Shown: positions 1-9,138, counted from the stretch's first letter. The stretch: DNA of 64,000 nucleotides from JAXMBN01 sp046349875 (GCA_046349875.1 JAXMBN010000007.1:1-64000); one strand, 5' to 3'. The notes: generated from the sequence alone by a model not told the origin. Numbers and translations are program-made.

Positions 1-900
1 CAACAACTCTTTGGCTGCAGCTGCGATGCGAGCATCTTGATCGGAGGTCAATTCACCGAGCATCGGTTGCATGGGCCCAGTGGATGCAATCCCTGCAAGT
101 TCAACGGCACGATGCAACACTCGAATGGGATTGATCGTATTACGGAGATCTTCTAGTCCAAAGAAGCGCATGCGAATCGATTCCGCACGATCCCAATCTT
201 TGTCGTGAATCGCTTGTAACATCTCCATTGATCGCTTGGGAGCAACGCACACACATCCGCTTGTGTAGCTGACGATTCCGAAATCGCGCATATGAATGAT
301 GGCAGGTTGCTCACCAATTCCACTCACCACGATATCGGATGGAACCACTTGAAGCACTTCGCGAAGGTACGCATCTTCCATTGGTTGATCGCGAACGACC
401 GCATACTTGATCCAACTGACCAATCCATCGTCCACCAGCGACTTAACGATCGCAGGAGACAACCAACGATCGTGTTTGAGGTAAAGCACGATTGGCTTGC
501 CATAGCGATTGCAGAACTGACGAACACCGCGCGCGATCCCGAGCTCGTCCGCGATCTCTCGCTGAGGCAAAAGCATCACGGTTGGAAAATCAAAATCCTT
601 GAGGACTTCGGCTTGATCCATTGCCAATCCGAACGAAGGACCTACTGACGGAACAACCGCGGTAGTTTTTCCAGCAATTCGTTGAAGCGTTTCCAAGAGA
701 AACGCATATTCGGACAGTCGTATGTGATAGAGGACAGCATTACCACCGTACAGGAGCGTGCGAACACCTCCTTCCTCCAAGAATCGAACCACCTTGGCGT
801 TGTTTGCCTCATCGATCTTCCCATGCCCGTCACGAGCCAACGGAGGGACTGCAATCACACTAGCGGCAAGTTTGGAAGCATTCGAAGCTTGAGTATCCAT
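1..900 (-). CDS. Dihydrodipicolinate synthase / N-acetylneuraminate lyase family aldolase (3' end beyond window)
   Basis: My translation of the minus strand from ATG at 900 gives an uninterrupted 300-residue frame that runs off the window at base 1. It has the class I aldolase layout: a Tyr in KPIVLY (residue 140) and a Schiff-base Lys in WIKYA (Lys165), matching the paired Tyr and Lys of DapA and NanA. Members condense or cleave pyruvate-type keto acids in a TIM barrel in the cytoplasm. The substrate cannot be read from the sequence; planctomycetes carry several paralogues used in sugar-acid breakdown, so this need not be the lysine-pathway enzyme. It is transcribed divergently from the cysteine-rich gene at 1062. 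Confidence 0.85.
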   Translation of the reverse strand, partial: MDTQASNASKLAASVIAVPPLARDGHGKIDEANNAKVVRFLEEGGVRTLLYGGNAVLYHIRLSEYAFLLETLQRIAGKTTAVVPSVGPSFGLAMDQAEVLKDFDFPTVMLLPQREIADELGIARGVRQFCNRYGKPIVLYLKHDRWLSPAIVKSLVDDGLVSWIKYAVVRDQPMEDAYLREVLQVVPSDIVVSGIGEQPAIIHMRDFGIVSYTSGCVCVAPKRSMEMLQAIHDKDWDRAESIRMRFFGLEDLRNTINPIRVLHRAVELAGIASTGPMQPMLGELTSDQDARIAAAAKELL

Positions 901-1061
901 AGGTTCCCATACCCTATCGGAGGAAATGAACAGCTTGGGTAAGCCGGCGAAATCAGAATGGATCGAGTTTAACAGCCAGCCCCAAATTGGGAATTGGATG
1001 ACGCCAAAACCGACCGCGATTTCCGTTGACTTCAAGTATTCAGAAGCCTAATGTTAATCTT

Positions 1062-1493
1062 ATGAGTTCCATCATTCGCATATTCGTGGTTTTCGTAGCG
1101 CTGCTGCTCGCCTTGCCACCTGGGTGGTGCTGTTTTCTTCAAGCGGGTGATGCAGGCTGTTGCGGCAAAAAGACGGTCCAAGAATCGAAGCCTTGCTGCC
1201 CGCACTGCCATAAAACGAAAACCTGCTCAGATGACTCGACAAACTCGAGCGACCCTTCTCAGAATCTGAAAGATGAGAATGGGCAGTCGCATCGGCAAGC
1301 TCCTCGGTGTAAGTGCACGCTGCGTCATGCAACCCTCCCCCAAAACCTCGAGTGGGAGACACCGCATCAGCCTTTCGTTGCCTTGATCCACGGGGACATC
1401 GATGTTCAACGCCCGAGCGATGTCCTTCCAAGTTTTAGGATTGTTCACGAGATAGGGCCTAAGCGTATTCGGCATTGTTGTTGGCGGTGTTGA
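1062..1493 (+). CDS. Small exported cysteine-rich protein
   Basis: 143 residues from ATG 1062; a TTG 36 bases upstream is in frame but gives a poorer leader. A hydrophobic N-terminal segment (IIRIFVVFVALLLALP) is followed by cysteine pairs: WCC, GCC, CCPHC, a CKC, and a terminal CCWRC. No enzyme motif is visible. Small exported proteins of this kind are common in planctomycetes and their function is unknown; the paired cysteines suggest metal binding or disulphide bonding. It lies just ahead of a second, more extreme cysteine-rich gene (1594) and a flavo/iron-sulphur membrane protein, so a role in metal handling or redox at the envelope is possible, but this is inference from position. Confidence 0.6.
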   Translation: MSSIIRIFVVFVALLLALPPGWCCFLQAGDAGCCGKKTVQESKPCCPHCHKTKTCSDDSTNSSDPSQNLKDENGQSHRQAPRCKCTLRHATLPQNLEWETPHQPFVALIHGDIDVQRPSDVLPSFRIVHEIGPKRIRHCCWRC

Positions 1494-1593
1494 CCACCGT
1501 TGATTCGTTGTATCCATGGACCTCTTTGGCCACCATGGAAATCCGTTCGAATTCGATATCTTTTATGAACAACAATTTCTAAGGATCAAAATA

Positions 1594-1995
1594 ATGGTTT
1601 ACAAACTTGCATTCGCAGTTGCTCTATTCGTAGTGGGTGGAACCGTTTTTGCCGTTGCCAATTCTCAAGGCCTTGGAAGTCTGGGATCGGGTATCGCAAC
1701 CCAAGGTTGCTGCTTGGACCAAGCTCCTTGCTGTGCCACGTCTGCATCCTGCTGTGAATCGGGAACTGCAGCAGCTAAGAAATCGGACTGCTGCAACCCA
1801 GGATCAGGATGCTGCGCTGACAAATCCTGCTGTGAAGATGGCGACTGCTGCACCAACGGACCTTGTTGCGAAGCGGGTGCTCTTCAATCGAAGGTAACTG
1901 CGAAGATCACATCCACCAATTGCGCCTGCATTCCTGGCGGATGCTGCGAAGACGGTGCTTGCTGCAGCTCGGGAAGCTGCACCATCAGCAAGTGA
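1594..1995 (+). CDS. Exported protein with repeated Cys-Cys pairs (metallothionein-like)
   Basis: 133 residues from ATG 1594, preceded by AAGGA at about 1581; an upstream in-frame ATG at 1516 would bury the signal peptide. The leader MVYKLAFAVALFVVGGTVFA is followed by ten Cys-Cys dipeptides spaced mostly 5 to 10 residues apart (e.g. QGCCLD, PCCAT, DCCNP, SCCED, GCCED, ACCSS) plus a CAC and a terminal Cys, separated by Gly, Asp, Ser and Pro. About a fifth of the mature chain is cysteine. The pattern recalls metallothioneins, but those are usually cytoplasmic and not signal-bearing. I do not recognise a named family. A hairpin terminator follows at 2037. Confidence 0.7.
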   Translation: MVYKLAFAVALFVVGGTVFAVANSQGLGSLGSGIATQGCCLDQAPCCATSASCCESGTAAAKKSDCCNPGSGCCADKSCCEDGDCCTNGPCCEAGALQSKVTAKITSTNCACIPGGCCEDGACCSSGSCTISK

Positions 1996-2036
1996 TACGA
2001 CGCGTCGATCGAGTTATACTTGTGAAGATCCACGAT

Positions 2037-2068
2037 CGGGGAAGCCACTTGGCTTCCCCGGCTTTTTT
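2037..2068 (+). terminator. Rho-independent terminator after the Cys-Cys protein
   Basis: Perfect 10-base inverted repeat, CGGGGAAGCC at 2037-2046 and GGCTTCCCCG at 2051-2060, with loop ACTT, followed by GCTTTTTT. It separates the cysteine-rich genes from the NosR-like gene at 2120. Confidence 0.9.
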
Positions 2069-2119
2069 CCCATCCGCGTTGATGGTGTTGGTTCACATGG
2101 CTGAACGGTAATCGATCGC

Positions 2120-3898
2120 GTGAACATTCCCCGACTCTCACCCCGATGGCTTCGCGTACTGACGCTTGTTATGGCCTTCATCGCGCTTCGATGGGCTCAT
2201 CTCACGCCGCTTGATGGTCATCGAGCCGAACAAATCCTTCCCGAAGTACGGCGTCTTCTTCCTACCGCCGCGACCCTTGAACCGACTCAAGATGCAACGC
2301 GTTGGGAGATCCGTTCCGAGCAGGGCAACTATCTTGGAGAAGCCCTAACCACACTTCCTGATTGCCAAAACATCGTTGGTTATACCGGTCCTAGCGATGT
2401 TCTCATCGTACTCGATCCGAATGGTTCCATTCATGCGTTGAAACTTCTCGATAGCGAGGATACACCTAATCACGTAGAGGCCATTCGTAATGATTCAAGA
2501 TTTTTGACTCAGTTCTTGGATTGGAACCCTCGTACGGTTCTTCCCAAAATCGAACATGTGTCGGGATCTACACTCACGAGCGAAGCGGTTCGAGCAAGCA
2601 TCGAACAGCGTCTAAGCGGATCATTTAAAGAAGCATTATTTTCGAAATCGCTTTCTCCATCCCAAGTCCTTGAGTGGTTCCCCTCGGCATCCGAATCAAC
2701 TACCTATCGATCCAATCCCAAAGAGCGAGTCTATCGCGACCAACATGGAAACGTTCTTGGATATGTGCTCCGCTCCTCGGTGACTTCCAACTCCACGATA
2801 GGCTATCAAGGCCCCTCGGACTGTTGGATCGTGTTGCAACCGGACCGAAAAACCATCGTTCGAGTTGGCTTGCTTGAGAGCTTTGATACGCCCGATTATG
2901 TCGAAAGAATTCATCAAGAGAGCGCATTTTTCGAAAGCTATGCTGGACGCAACATCCAAGAGATCATCCACGATCCGAAAAATACAATTCAGTATGAAGG
3001 GGTTTCAGGCGCGACGAAAACAAGCTGGGCTTTGATGGAAGGGATTCGTCGACGACTTACACAAGAATGGCACGACCAAGAACAAGAACGAACCATACTT
3101 TGGCGTTGGGTTCGCGAAGGGTTGGGATACAGTGTCCTTATCGGAGCCTTCTTGACGATGTGGACGTCGCTGCGAACAAGCAAGCGATGGATTTTTTGCT
3201 GGAGACTGATCCTTGTGACCGTTTCCGGCATCTACCTGGGCAACCTACTCTCACTCTCGTGGTTTGCCGGGATGGCGCATGGAGATAGTCCCTCTCAACT
3301 GATAAGTTCGATGGGATTGATCGGTATGAGCGCATTGCTTTCACCGATTACCGTTCGAAAGAATCTATACTGCCAACACCTATGCCCGCATGGGGTTGTC
3401 CAGCACTGGCTCGGAAGATGGATGCAACCTTGGAATCTACCTTCTTGGGCTATTCGCTATGGAAACTTTGTTCCTTTTATCCTCTTGGGCATAGGCTTCG
3501 TATTGGGAATCCTCGTCCCCACTTGGAACCTAGCGTTCCTTGAAGCGTTCGATGCTTGGACGCTCCGCACTGTCGTATCGGTATCGTTGATTCTCTTGAT
3601 CATCGGATGGGTAGTCTCTTTGCGCATTCCTATGGCCTACTGTCGATTCGCATGCCCGACGGGAGCACTCCTCAAAATGATGTCCAGCGGTGGATCGCGT
3701 GACCGAATGGGACTGCGCGACAAGTGGGCGCTCGCTCTGGTCGTCACGATGCTCGGATTTGTCTTCATCGAACGCTATTCCATCTACGAAACGCGAATGC
3801 TCATAGCCCAACAACACACTCGCGATCGAAGGAAGTATCAAGCGGCAACCAACTGCTCACCGGACAAGCTTTTGGAACAACCTGGAGCATTCAACTGA
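2120..3898 (+). CDS. NosR-like membrane protein: two FMN-binding domains, membrane core, two CxxxCP iron-sulphur motifs
   Basis: 592 residues from GTG 2120. After an N-terminal membrane anchor come two FMN_bind repeats, each ending in a flavinylation-type motif: SGSTLT at 148-153 and SGATKT at 296-301, where the Thr can carry covalent FMN. Several membrane segments follow (about 330-560), with YCQHLCP and YCRFACP, the paired CxxxCP motifs of NosR/NapH/RnfG-like electron-transfer proteins. It should pass electrons between the quinone pool or cytoplasm and the periplasm. The frame ends 20 residues after the last membrane helix, exactly where ApbE-like sequence begins in another frame, so the original product may have been a NosR-ApbE fusion now broken here. 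Confidence 0.8.
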   Translation: MNIPRLSPRWLRVLTLVMAFIALRWAHLTPLDGHRAEQILPEVRRLLPTAATLEPTQDATRWEIRSEQGNYLGEALTTLPDCQNIVGYTGPSDVLIVLDPNGSIHALKLLDSEDTPNHVEAIRNDSRFLTQFLDWNPRTVLPKIEHVSGSTLTSEAVRASIEQRLSGSFKEALFSKSLSPSQVLEWFPSASESTTYRSNPKERVYRDQHGNVLGYVLRSSVTSNSTIGYQGPSDCWIVLQPDRKTIVRVGLLESFDTPDYVERIHQESAFFESYAGRNIQEIIHDPKNTIQYEGVSGATKTSWALMEGIRRRLTQEWHDQEQERTILWRWVREGLGYSVLIGAFLTMWTSLRTSKRWIFCWRLILVTVSGIYLGNLLSLSWFAGMAHGDSPSQLISSMGLIGMSALLSPITVRKNLYCQHLCPHGVVQHWLGRWMQPWNLPSWAIRYGNFVPFILLGIGFVLGILVPTWNLAFLEAFDAWTLRTVVSVSLILLIIGWVVSLRIPMAYCRFACPTGALLKMMSSGGSRDRMGLRDKWALALVVTMLGFVFIERYSIYETRMLIAQQHTRDRRKYQAATNCSPDKLLEQPGAFN

Positions 3899-4721
3899 GG
3901 CACTTCCCTTTGTACAGTACCCATCTGCAAGAGCTGGTTCAGAAAGAATTGGAACGCATCGAATCGAATCTGTCTCACTGGCGACCGGAATCAGAATCGT
4001 CGCTAATCAATCAGAGCAACACGACGACAGCCATGGAGGTATCGGAAGAGTTAGCCACCTTGCTAGAACTATGCCTTCGATTGAGTCGTGACACACAAGG
4101 TGCCTATGACATCACCGTTGGACCATTGGTGAATCTTTGGGGATTTGGTCCCGATCGAAACGTCTCACTCCTCCATCGTCCGAATCGATTGCAAAAACGC
4201 TCGCATCGGTCGGATGGCAAAAGCTTCATTTTGCACCCGAAACCCGTGCACTCCGCAAAGAGGTAGCCGACCTTCAGATCGATCTCGGATCAGTATTGCA
4301 GGGCTATGCCGTAGATCAAGTTGTGAAACTGCTGCGCTGAGCTTGGTACGTCGTCTGAGTTTCTCGTCGAGATCGGTGGCGAATGTATGCATCGGGATCG
4401 TGGCAAATTGGAATTGAAGATGCATCCAATCCGCATGCGATTGCTCAAACGGTGACCTTGGTCAATCAGGCATTAGCCACGAGCATGCCCTGAGCAGGAA
4501 TGCGCGAGAAGGTACAGAAGCACCGCCGAATCATTTGATTCATCCATCCACCGGACATCCGATGCAGACACACTCGATCGGCTGCAGCGTTGTAGCGGAG
4601 AAGTGCATTGAGGCCGATGCACTCGCCACCGCATGCTTGCTGTTGGATCCTGATGCCGCGTGATCTTGCTCAGAAGTGGAATGCAGAATTGAAGGTGATT
4701 CAACTCCGCAAGCAGCCTTAG
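3845..4721 (+). pseudogene. apbE: Broken FAD:protein FMN transferase (ApbE)
   Basis: ApbE sequence is readable only by switching frames. First TGQAFGTTWSI and ITVGPLVNLWGFG (up to about 4150), then LQIDLGSVLQGYAVDQVV in a second frame (about 4270-4335), then FLVEIGGE, GSWQIGIEDASNPHA, VNQALATS, HLIHPSTGHP and a final DLAQKWNAELKV ending at TAG 4719. At least four frame changes and internal stops are needed. ApbE attaches FMN to the Thr of FMN_bind domains, which fits the intact dual FMN_bind protein immediately upstream. There is no good start codon in the first frame, supporting either an ancestral fusion with the NosR-like gene or loss of the start. Confidence 0.8.
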
Positions 4722-4749
4722 AAATCAGCTCTCGACCGCAATAACACCA

Positions 4750-5826
4750 TCAAGCAAAGCCGACTGATTGCTTGATCTCTTCCGAAACGCGAAGAAGCTC
4801 GACATCCGTGACAAGATCACCTTCTGTTTTTCGGCATGCATGAAGCACAGTCGTATGATCGCGATTGCCAAAATGCTCGCCGATCTGCTGCAGCGAAAGC
4901 GAAGTCCATTGCCGTGCCAAGTACATTGCTAATCCCCGAGCCCGCACGACATTGGCTTTGCGAGTGGCACCTTTGAGATCAGATAGTCGCACTCCCAATT
5001 GCTTGGCTACCGCTTTGGCGATGTCCTGGATGGCGGGGACGCGAGCCTTCTGTTGGTTTTCGATCACCACCTGCAACGACTGCTCGCGCGAGTCATGAGC
5101 AAACCGCTGATGATGCAGCCATTGGATCAAGACTCCGCGAAGCTGCAACGCCGAGGTTGATGAGGGAAGGTTTTCAACCAAACGATCTAACTCTTCCTCG
5201 GAAAGCATCTCACCCATGCTTCGGCTCAGCGCAACCAAAATCTCCCGCCGCGTCTCGACGCCCGGCATGTGCAACTGAAGAGTTAGCCCAGACATCAAGC
5301 GACTCGTCAAAGCCGCTTTGAGACCTCGGATCGATCCAGGTAGTTTCGGGGCGGTAGCGACCACGGGCGTTCCCCGCTCCCGCAACTCATCCAAGGTGTG
5401 TACAAGCTCCTCCTGAGCTCCCACTTTATTCACCAATTCATGAATCGAATCGATCACTAACAGTCGGCAGCCACGATGCCTTTGACGGAAACGATCCATG
5501 TCATCGGCTTCACATGCATGTGCGAACTGGCGACCGAAATCAGCCCCAGTCGTCAGAGTGATCCCTCGGCTGTCCACTGCCATCGCCCACCGCCCTGCAA
5601 GCGTCAATGCCACGGCGGTTTTTCCCACTCCCGTCGGCCCATAAAGAAAAATCGGAGACGCCGAGGCCAAATGGACGATGCTCTCAACCCGGATCAGATC
5701 GAGCAACTCTCGATTCTCGGGCCCAATCAAAAAGCTAGGAACAACTCCCGACGGAGTCTCCGCTATGCTCCCCATCGACTTGCGAAGCTGAGGAAAATCG
5801 AGGGCTATGGAATGTACACGATCCAT
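4750..5826 (-). CDS. dnaA: DnaA-type replication initiator ATPase, short form
   Basis: 358 residues. A Walker A GPTGVGKT lies at 63-70 and a Walker B region reads LLVIDSIHEL, where typical DnaA has two adjacent Asp. The C-terminal domain IV carries the DnaA signature around DHTTVLHACRK, which contacts DnaA boxes. The N-terminal domain I (DnaB and self interaction) seen in 450-residue DnaA proteins is absent or reduced to about 35 residues. The gene stands alone: no dnaN, recF or gyrB beside it, and I found no cluster of DnaA boxes in the 275 bases upstream. It could be the main initiator, since planctomycete DnaA genes are often not at an origin, or a second DnaA paralogue. Confidence 0.8.
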   Translation of the reverse strand: MDRVHSIALDFPQLRKSMGSIAETPSGVVPSFLIGPENRELLDLIRVESIVHLASASPIFLYGPTGVGKTAVALTLAGRWAMAVDSRGITLTTGADFGRQFAHACEADDMDRFRQRHRGCRLLVIDSIHELVNKVGAQEELVHTLDELRERGTPVVATAPKLPGSIRGLKAALTSRLMSGLTLQLHMPGVETRREILVALSRSMGEMLSEEELDRLVENLPSSTSALQLRGVLIQWLHHQRFAHDSREQSLQVVIENQQKARVPAIQDIAKAVAKQLGVRLSDLKGATRKANVVRARGLAMYLARQWTSLSLQQIGEHFGNRDHTTVLHACRKTEGDLVTDVELLRVSEEIKQSVGFA

Positions 5827-6024
5827 GGTCTGAGCGATCGAACGGGAACCAAATGGGGATCTACTAGATTCGTTCGGATTCCTCCAAATAGCAATCTCGT
5901 TCCCATTTTTGTCACTTCTCTCCCCGACCGAACCCCTCCCACCGGGCCATAGCTAGCAATCTTTCAAAATTCCCTCACGGCCGATCTCTGCACCTTCCGA
6001 ACTAAAACCAGTACGGATGGGACT

Positions 6025-6052
6025 TCAACGATAGGTGGATGGCACCTATTGG
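6025..6052 (+). repeat. REP-like hairpin, copy 1
   Basis: TCAA followed by arm CGATAGGTG (6029-6037), loop GATGG and arm CACCTATTG (6043-6051). One of seven related hairpins in the window; the arms pair at eight of nine positions with one G-T. It lies between the divergent dnaA and the EEP gene. Confidence 0.8.
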
Positions 6053-6101
6053 AATGGAATCAGATTTGCTTATATTGTGGTGTTTTTAGCGGTCTGAGCT
6101 T

Positions 6102-7151
6102 ATGTTGCCAATTCCGATCAGCAAGCGGTGGATTGCCTTTCTGGCGACCATGGGAGCGGCCTATTACGGATGGTCGAACTACACCATCCAAGGCCTTCAG
6201 GGGATTCGCGTTCTACCCAAGAATGCAGCTGTTTCAGAAGTCAATTCCGGTTCTGGGCTCGATCCCGCAGATCGCATCGCGATGATCCGACCGTCATCCG
6301 ACGGGGCATCTTTCTTGACTTCGCTCCCCTCGGTTTCGTCGATGGAGGCTCCTGCGATTCGGGTCGGAACGTTCAATCTCCATCTCTTTGGCTCGCAAAA
6401 GATTGCCAAGCCCTATGTGATGGAAGCTCTGACCAAGATCTGTCGCAAGTTTGATGTTTTGGCCGTTCAAGAAATCGCTGGCCAAGAACAGGATCTTCTT
6501 CCCATTCTTGTTCAGAAGATCAATCAATCCGGTCGACGCTTCGATTACTTGATCGGACCGCGCGTTGGATCGGAATCCCACAAAACACAGCTTGGTTTCC
6601 TCTTCGACACCGATCGCATCGAGACGGATCGCTTTCAACTCTACACCGTCGAAGATCCAGGAGGGTTGATTGAAACCGAGCCTCTAGTCGCTTGGTTTCG
6701 AACCAAGACGGGCAATCCCAAAGATGCGTTCACCTTTACGGCTGTGAACGTCATGATCAATCCCAATCGAATCGATGCCGAGATCCGATTGTTACCTGAA
6801 CTCCTCGAAAGTGTTCATCGGGATGGTCGCAATGAAGACGACTGCCTTTTGCTTGGTGACTTTCAAGCCAACGATCAACAACTGTCATTCCTGAGAACAG
6901 CGGGACTTGAGTTCGCCCTTCTCAGCATACCCACGACCACTCGTGGCGAGGCCATGACCGACAATATCCTTTTTCCAACCCATGCTACCGATGAGTACAC
7001 AGGTCGTTCGGGAGTTCAGGACTTTCTTCGCGAATTCAATTTGCCGATCGATCAAGCCTTGGAAGTGAGCGACCATCTTCCCGTATGGGCCGAGTTCTTC
7101 ATGAACGAAGGTGGTCAACATGGTCGTGTCGCTCGCTCAGCGATCCACTAA
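6102..7151 (+). CDS. Membrane-anchored or exported endonuclease/exonuclease/phosphatase (EEP) family protein
   Basis: 349 residues. An N-terminal hydrophobic stretch (10-25) anchors or exports it. The EEP fold is marked by TFNLHLFG (Asn92), AVQE (metal-binding Glu124), GDFQAND (Asp253) and SDHLPVW (Asp324, His325), in the usual order. The family hydrolyses phosphodiesters or phosphomonoesters in nucleic acids, phosphoinositides or sphingomyelin with a divalent metal; the substrate here is not evident. Its 3' end overlaps the converging mtfA-like gene by 15 bases. The REP copy at 6025 lies just upstream of its start. Confidence 0.8.
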   Translation: MLPIPISKRWIAFLATMGAAYYGWSNYTIQGLQGIRVLPKNAAVSEVNSGSGLDPADRIAMIRPSSDGASFLTSLPSVSSMEAPAIRVGTFNLHLFGSQKIAKPYVMEALTKICRKFDVLAVQEIAGQEQDLLPILVQKINQSGRRFDYLIGPRVGSESHKTQLGFLFDTDRIETDRFQLYTVEDPGGLIETEPLVAWFRTKTGNPKDAFTFTAVNVMINPNRIDAEIRLLPELLESVHRDGRNEDDCLLLGDFQANDQQLSFLRTAGLEFALLSIPTTTRGEAMTDNILFPTHATDEYTGRSGVQDFLREFNLPIDQALEVSDHLPVWAEFFMNEGGQHGRVARSAIH

Positions 7152-7919
7152 CCACTTCCGCCAATCGACGCGATAGAAATCCAAGAGTAGCTCAAAAACA
7201 CCTGGGTGGTAATGAGCTAACTCGCCAGGCAATTGAAAATAGTATTCACTCGAAACAGCAAAGAACTCGGCCATCGAAACGAGGCTATATTCGTTTAGCA
7301 AAATCGAATAGCCACTCGAGACAACGCGCGAAGCCTCTTTCCATTCTCCCTCAAGTCTTCGCTTCCACAGATCGCTATCTACATGCGAAGGAAGAGGCGG
7401 CACACCATCGGCTTGAGGATCGTTCCACATATCCATTTGATGCGCAAACTCGTGAACCACTAGATGATGCCCCTCGTTATCATCTTGCTTGGCTCGTTTG
7501 ACTTCATGCCAATTGAGTATCACTGGCCCTCGATACCACGCTTCTCCTTCACGATAGGATTCGCCGTGAAGGGATACGCCGCTGCCAACATCTTGAATCT
7601 TCCCTTTGGCAACGTACGAATAGGGATAGATCAAGATCGAACCGATGTGATCAAAGTAAAAGTCAGGATAGGCGACAGTCATCAATGCGGCTTGGCTCGC
7701 CACCATCCACTTGTCTTCAACCGTCAAGGCATGTCCGCCACACCCTTCAAAGTTCGTTTCCTGCAGAAAGATGCGCATCCATTTCAGCGCTTCCTCAAAC
7801 ACCTGTGGCGGAGTTCGGTTCCATTGCCAAGCACCTTGCAAGGCAAGCTCTCTTTCCTCACGAGTAGCCGGAGTTTGTAGAATCCTCTTGCGTTTCCAGG
7901 ATCGCCACCACCCAAACAT
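7137..7919 (-). CDS. mtfA: MtfA-like zinc peptidase
   Basis: 260 residues from ATG 7919, chosen because it leaves 22 bases after the upstream gene; an earlier in-frame ATG at 8009 would overlap that gene. HEFAH at 156-160 is the zinc site, with a downstream Glu in SMAEFFAVSSEYYF as probable third ligand, as in MtfA/M90 peptidases. E. coli MtfA (YeeI) binds the Mlc repressor and has weak aminopeptidase activity. It is the last gene of a compact minus-strand operon (TerB-like, cysC, leuB, fhcB-like, this gene), whose other members give no clue to its target. Confidence 0.8.
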   Translation of the reverse strand: MFGWWRSWKRKRILQTPATREERELALQGAWQWNRTPPQVFEEALKWMRIFLQETNFEGCGGHALTVEDKWMVASQAALMTVAYPDFYFDHIGSILIYPYSYVAKGKIQDVGSGVSLHGESYREGEAWYRGPVILNWHEVKRAKQDDNEGHHLVVHEFAHQMDMWNDPQADGVPPLPSHVDSDLWKRRLEGEWKEASRVVSSGYSILLNEYSLVSMAEFFAVSSEYYFQLPGELAHYHPGVFELLLDFYRVDWRKWLVDR

Positions 7920-7941
7920 ATCGAATCCGCTTCTGTTATCG

Positions 7942-9138
7942 TTACGGAACCTTGGAAACGCCTTCCAATTGACGCACCAATGATTCGAGACCCGATCGTA
8001 CCGAGTCAACGTCTACTCGCGATTTCTCTTCTGCCAAGCTCTGGATCGAAAGCATCTGGCCGAGATCGCACCGAAAGAACTGCGAATTTCCACAACGCTG
8101 TTGCGGATGATGGGGTATCCAAACCCGAACGGGCGAAGATGTTTGTGGAACGCGTGGACTCATCACGATCCAATCATCGGCCACACAAGATGGAAGTGTG
8201 GTGGGTATTTGATCATCGATCCAGATCAGCGTATCCAATCGTTCGTGAACGGTACCCTGCTTGTTTGCATCAAAGCGATGCGGATCGTAAATGGGCTCAT
8301 CCCCTTGGAATCGTATTCTCCCGGGAAACCCTGTGGTCCAAGTGCAGACTTGGTGAAACGTTGCGTGACTTCCCATCAATGGCAATGCCGCGCACCGCAC
8401 ACGTTCGTTTCGCCGCATCAAAAATTCAGCCAGACGTTCCATCCAATTCTCGATTCCTTCCCACTGTCCCAACTGTCCCATCGACCACGCGACTACCCAT
8501 TGGCGATCCTCACCAAGCCAGTGCCGAGGTCCTTCGAGCGCATCCTGCATCAACAGCGACAAGGGAAGCCTCTTCCAATCAGATCGAATCGCAAGCGTTG
8601 GATGGCCCGCTTGCTCGAAGCGTTGTCGTGACGCTTCACTCCATTCACCAACCAACAATGTTTGCGAGTTCGAGCGTTGAAGCGAAAGTCGTTCCGGCAA
8701 CAACGGAAACTCTTCCAACAAGTGATCGTCCCCAAGGATCACGAGCAGATTGCATCGCTCGCGCGTTTCCGTCAACGTGGTTTGAATCATGCCCCGACGT
8801 TGCATCACTTGAACATAATGAAACGCCGGGTCGCTCTCCCATGCATCGACGACCGCATGGCTCTCGCGGGCAAGCCTCAATGCCAATCGCGCCGTTTCCA
8901 CATCGCGCATCCATCCTGTCAGTAGAGTATATTGCGACTCTCGCAACACTCTTGCCGCTTCATCCAACGCTTCTTGCCAACCCACTTCTTTTCCAAAGAT
9001 GCGTGGCAGAAACTCTTGGGATGTCCCATGAAGCTTTTGAAATTGCAACTCGCGCGAGCAAGGTGCGGTCACTACTGCCCGATCGCAATAAAGCGAACAG
9101 CCTTGGCAGAGCGAACTTGCAACACCTTGCGGTTCCAT
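7942..9138 (-). CDS. Formylmethanofuran dehydrogenase subunit B homologue (FhcB/FmdB-like)
   Basis: 398 residues. Close to the N-terminus is C11-x2-C14-x3-C18, the iron-sulphur motif at the start of FmdB/FwdB and bacterial FhcB proteins. The rest has the layout of a molybdopterin-type subunit remnant (for example LVILGDD, LIWIDD) without a full molybdenum domain. In planctomycetes and methylotrophs FhcB belongs to the formyltransferase/hydrolase complex of the tetrahydromethanopterin C1 pathway. No fhcA, C or D lies beside it; its neighbours are leuB (10 bases upstream) and the mtfA-like peptidase. The family call rests on the Cys motif and overall resemblance and could be wrong in detail. 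Confidence 0.6.
   Translation of the reverse strand: MEPQGVASSLCQGCSLYCDRAVVTAPCSRELQFQKLHGTSQEFLPRIFGKEVGWQEALDEAARVLRESQYTLLTGWMRDVETARLALRLARESHAVVDAWESDPAFHYVQVMQRRGMIQTTLTETRERCNLLVILGDDHLLEEFPLLPERLSLQRSNSQTLLVGEWSEASRQRFEQAGHPTLAIRSDWKRLPLSLLMQDALEGPRHWLGEDRQWVVAWSMGQLGQWEGIENWMERLAEFLMRRNERVRCAALPLMGSHATFHQVCTWTTGFPGRIRFQGDEPIYDPHRFDANKQGTVHERLDTLIWIDDQIPTTLPSCVADDWIVMSPRVPQTSSPVRVWIPHHPQQRCGNSQFFRCDLGQMLSIQSLAEEKSRVDVDSVRSGLESLVRQLEGVSKVP

Noticed and set aside
5827..6101. Possible replication origin upstream of dnaA
   Set aside because: No DnaA-box cluster, AT-rich unwinding region or dnaN neighbour; only a REP hairpin is present.
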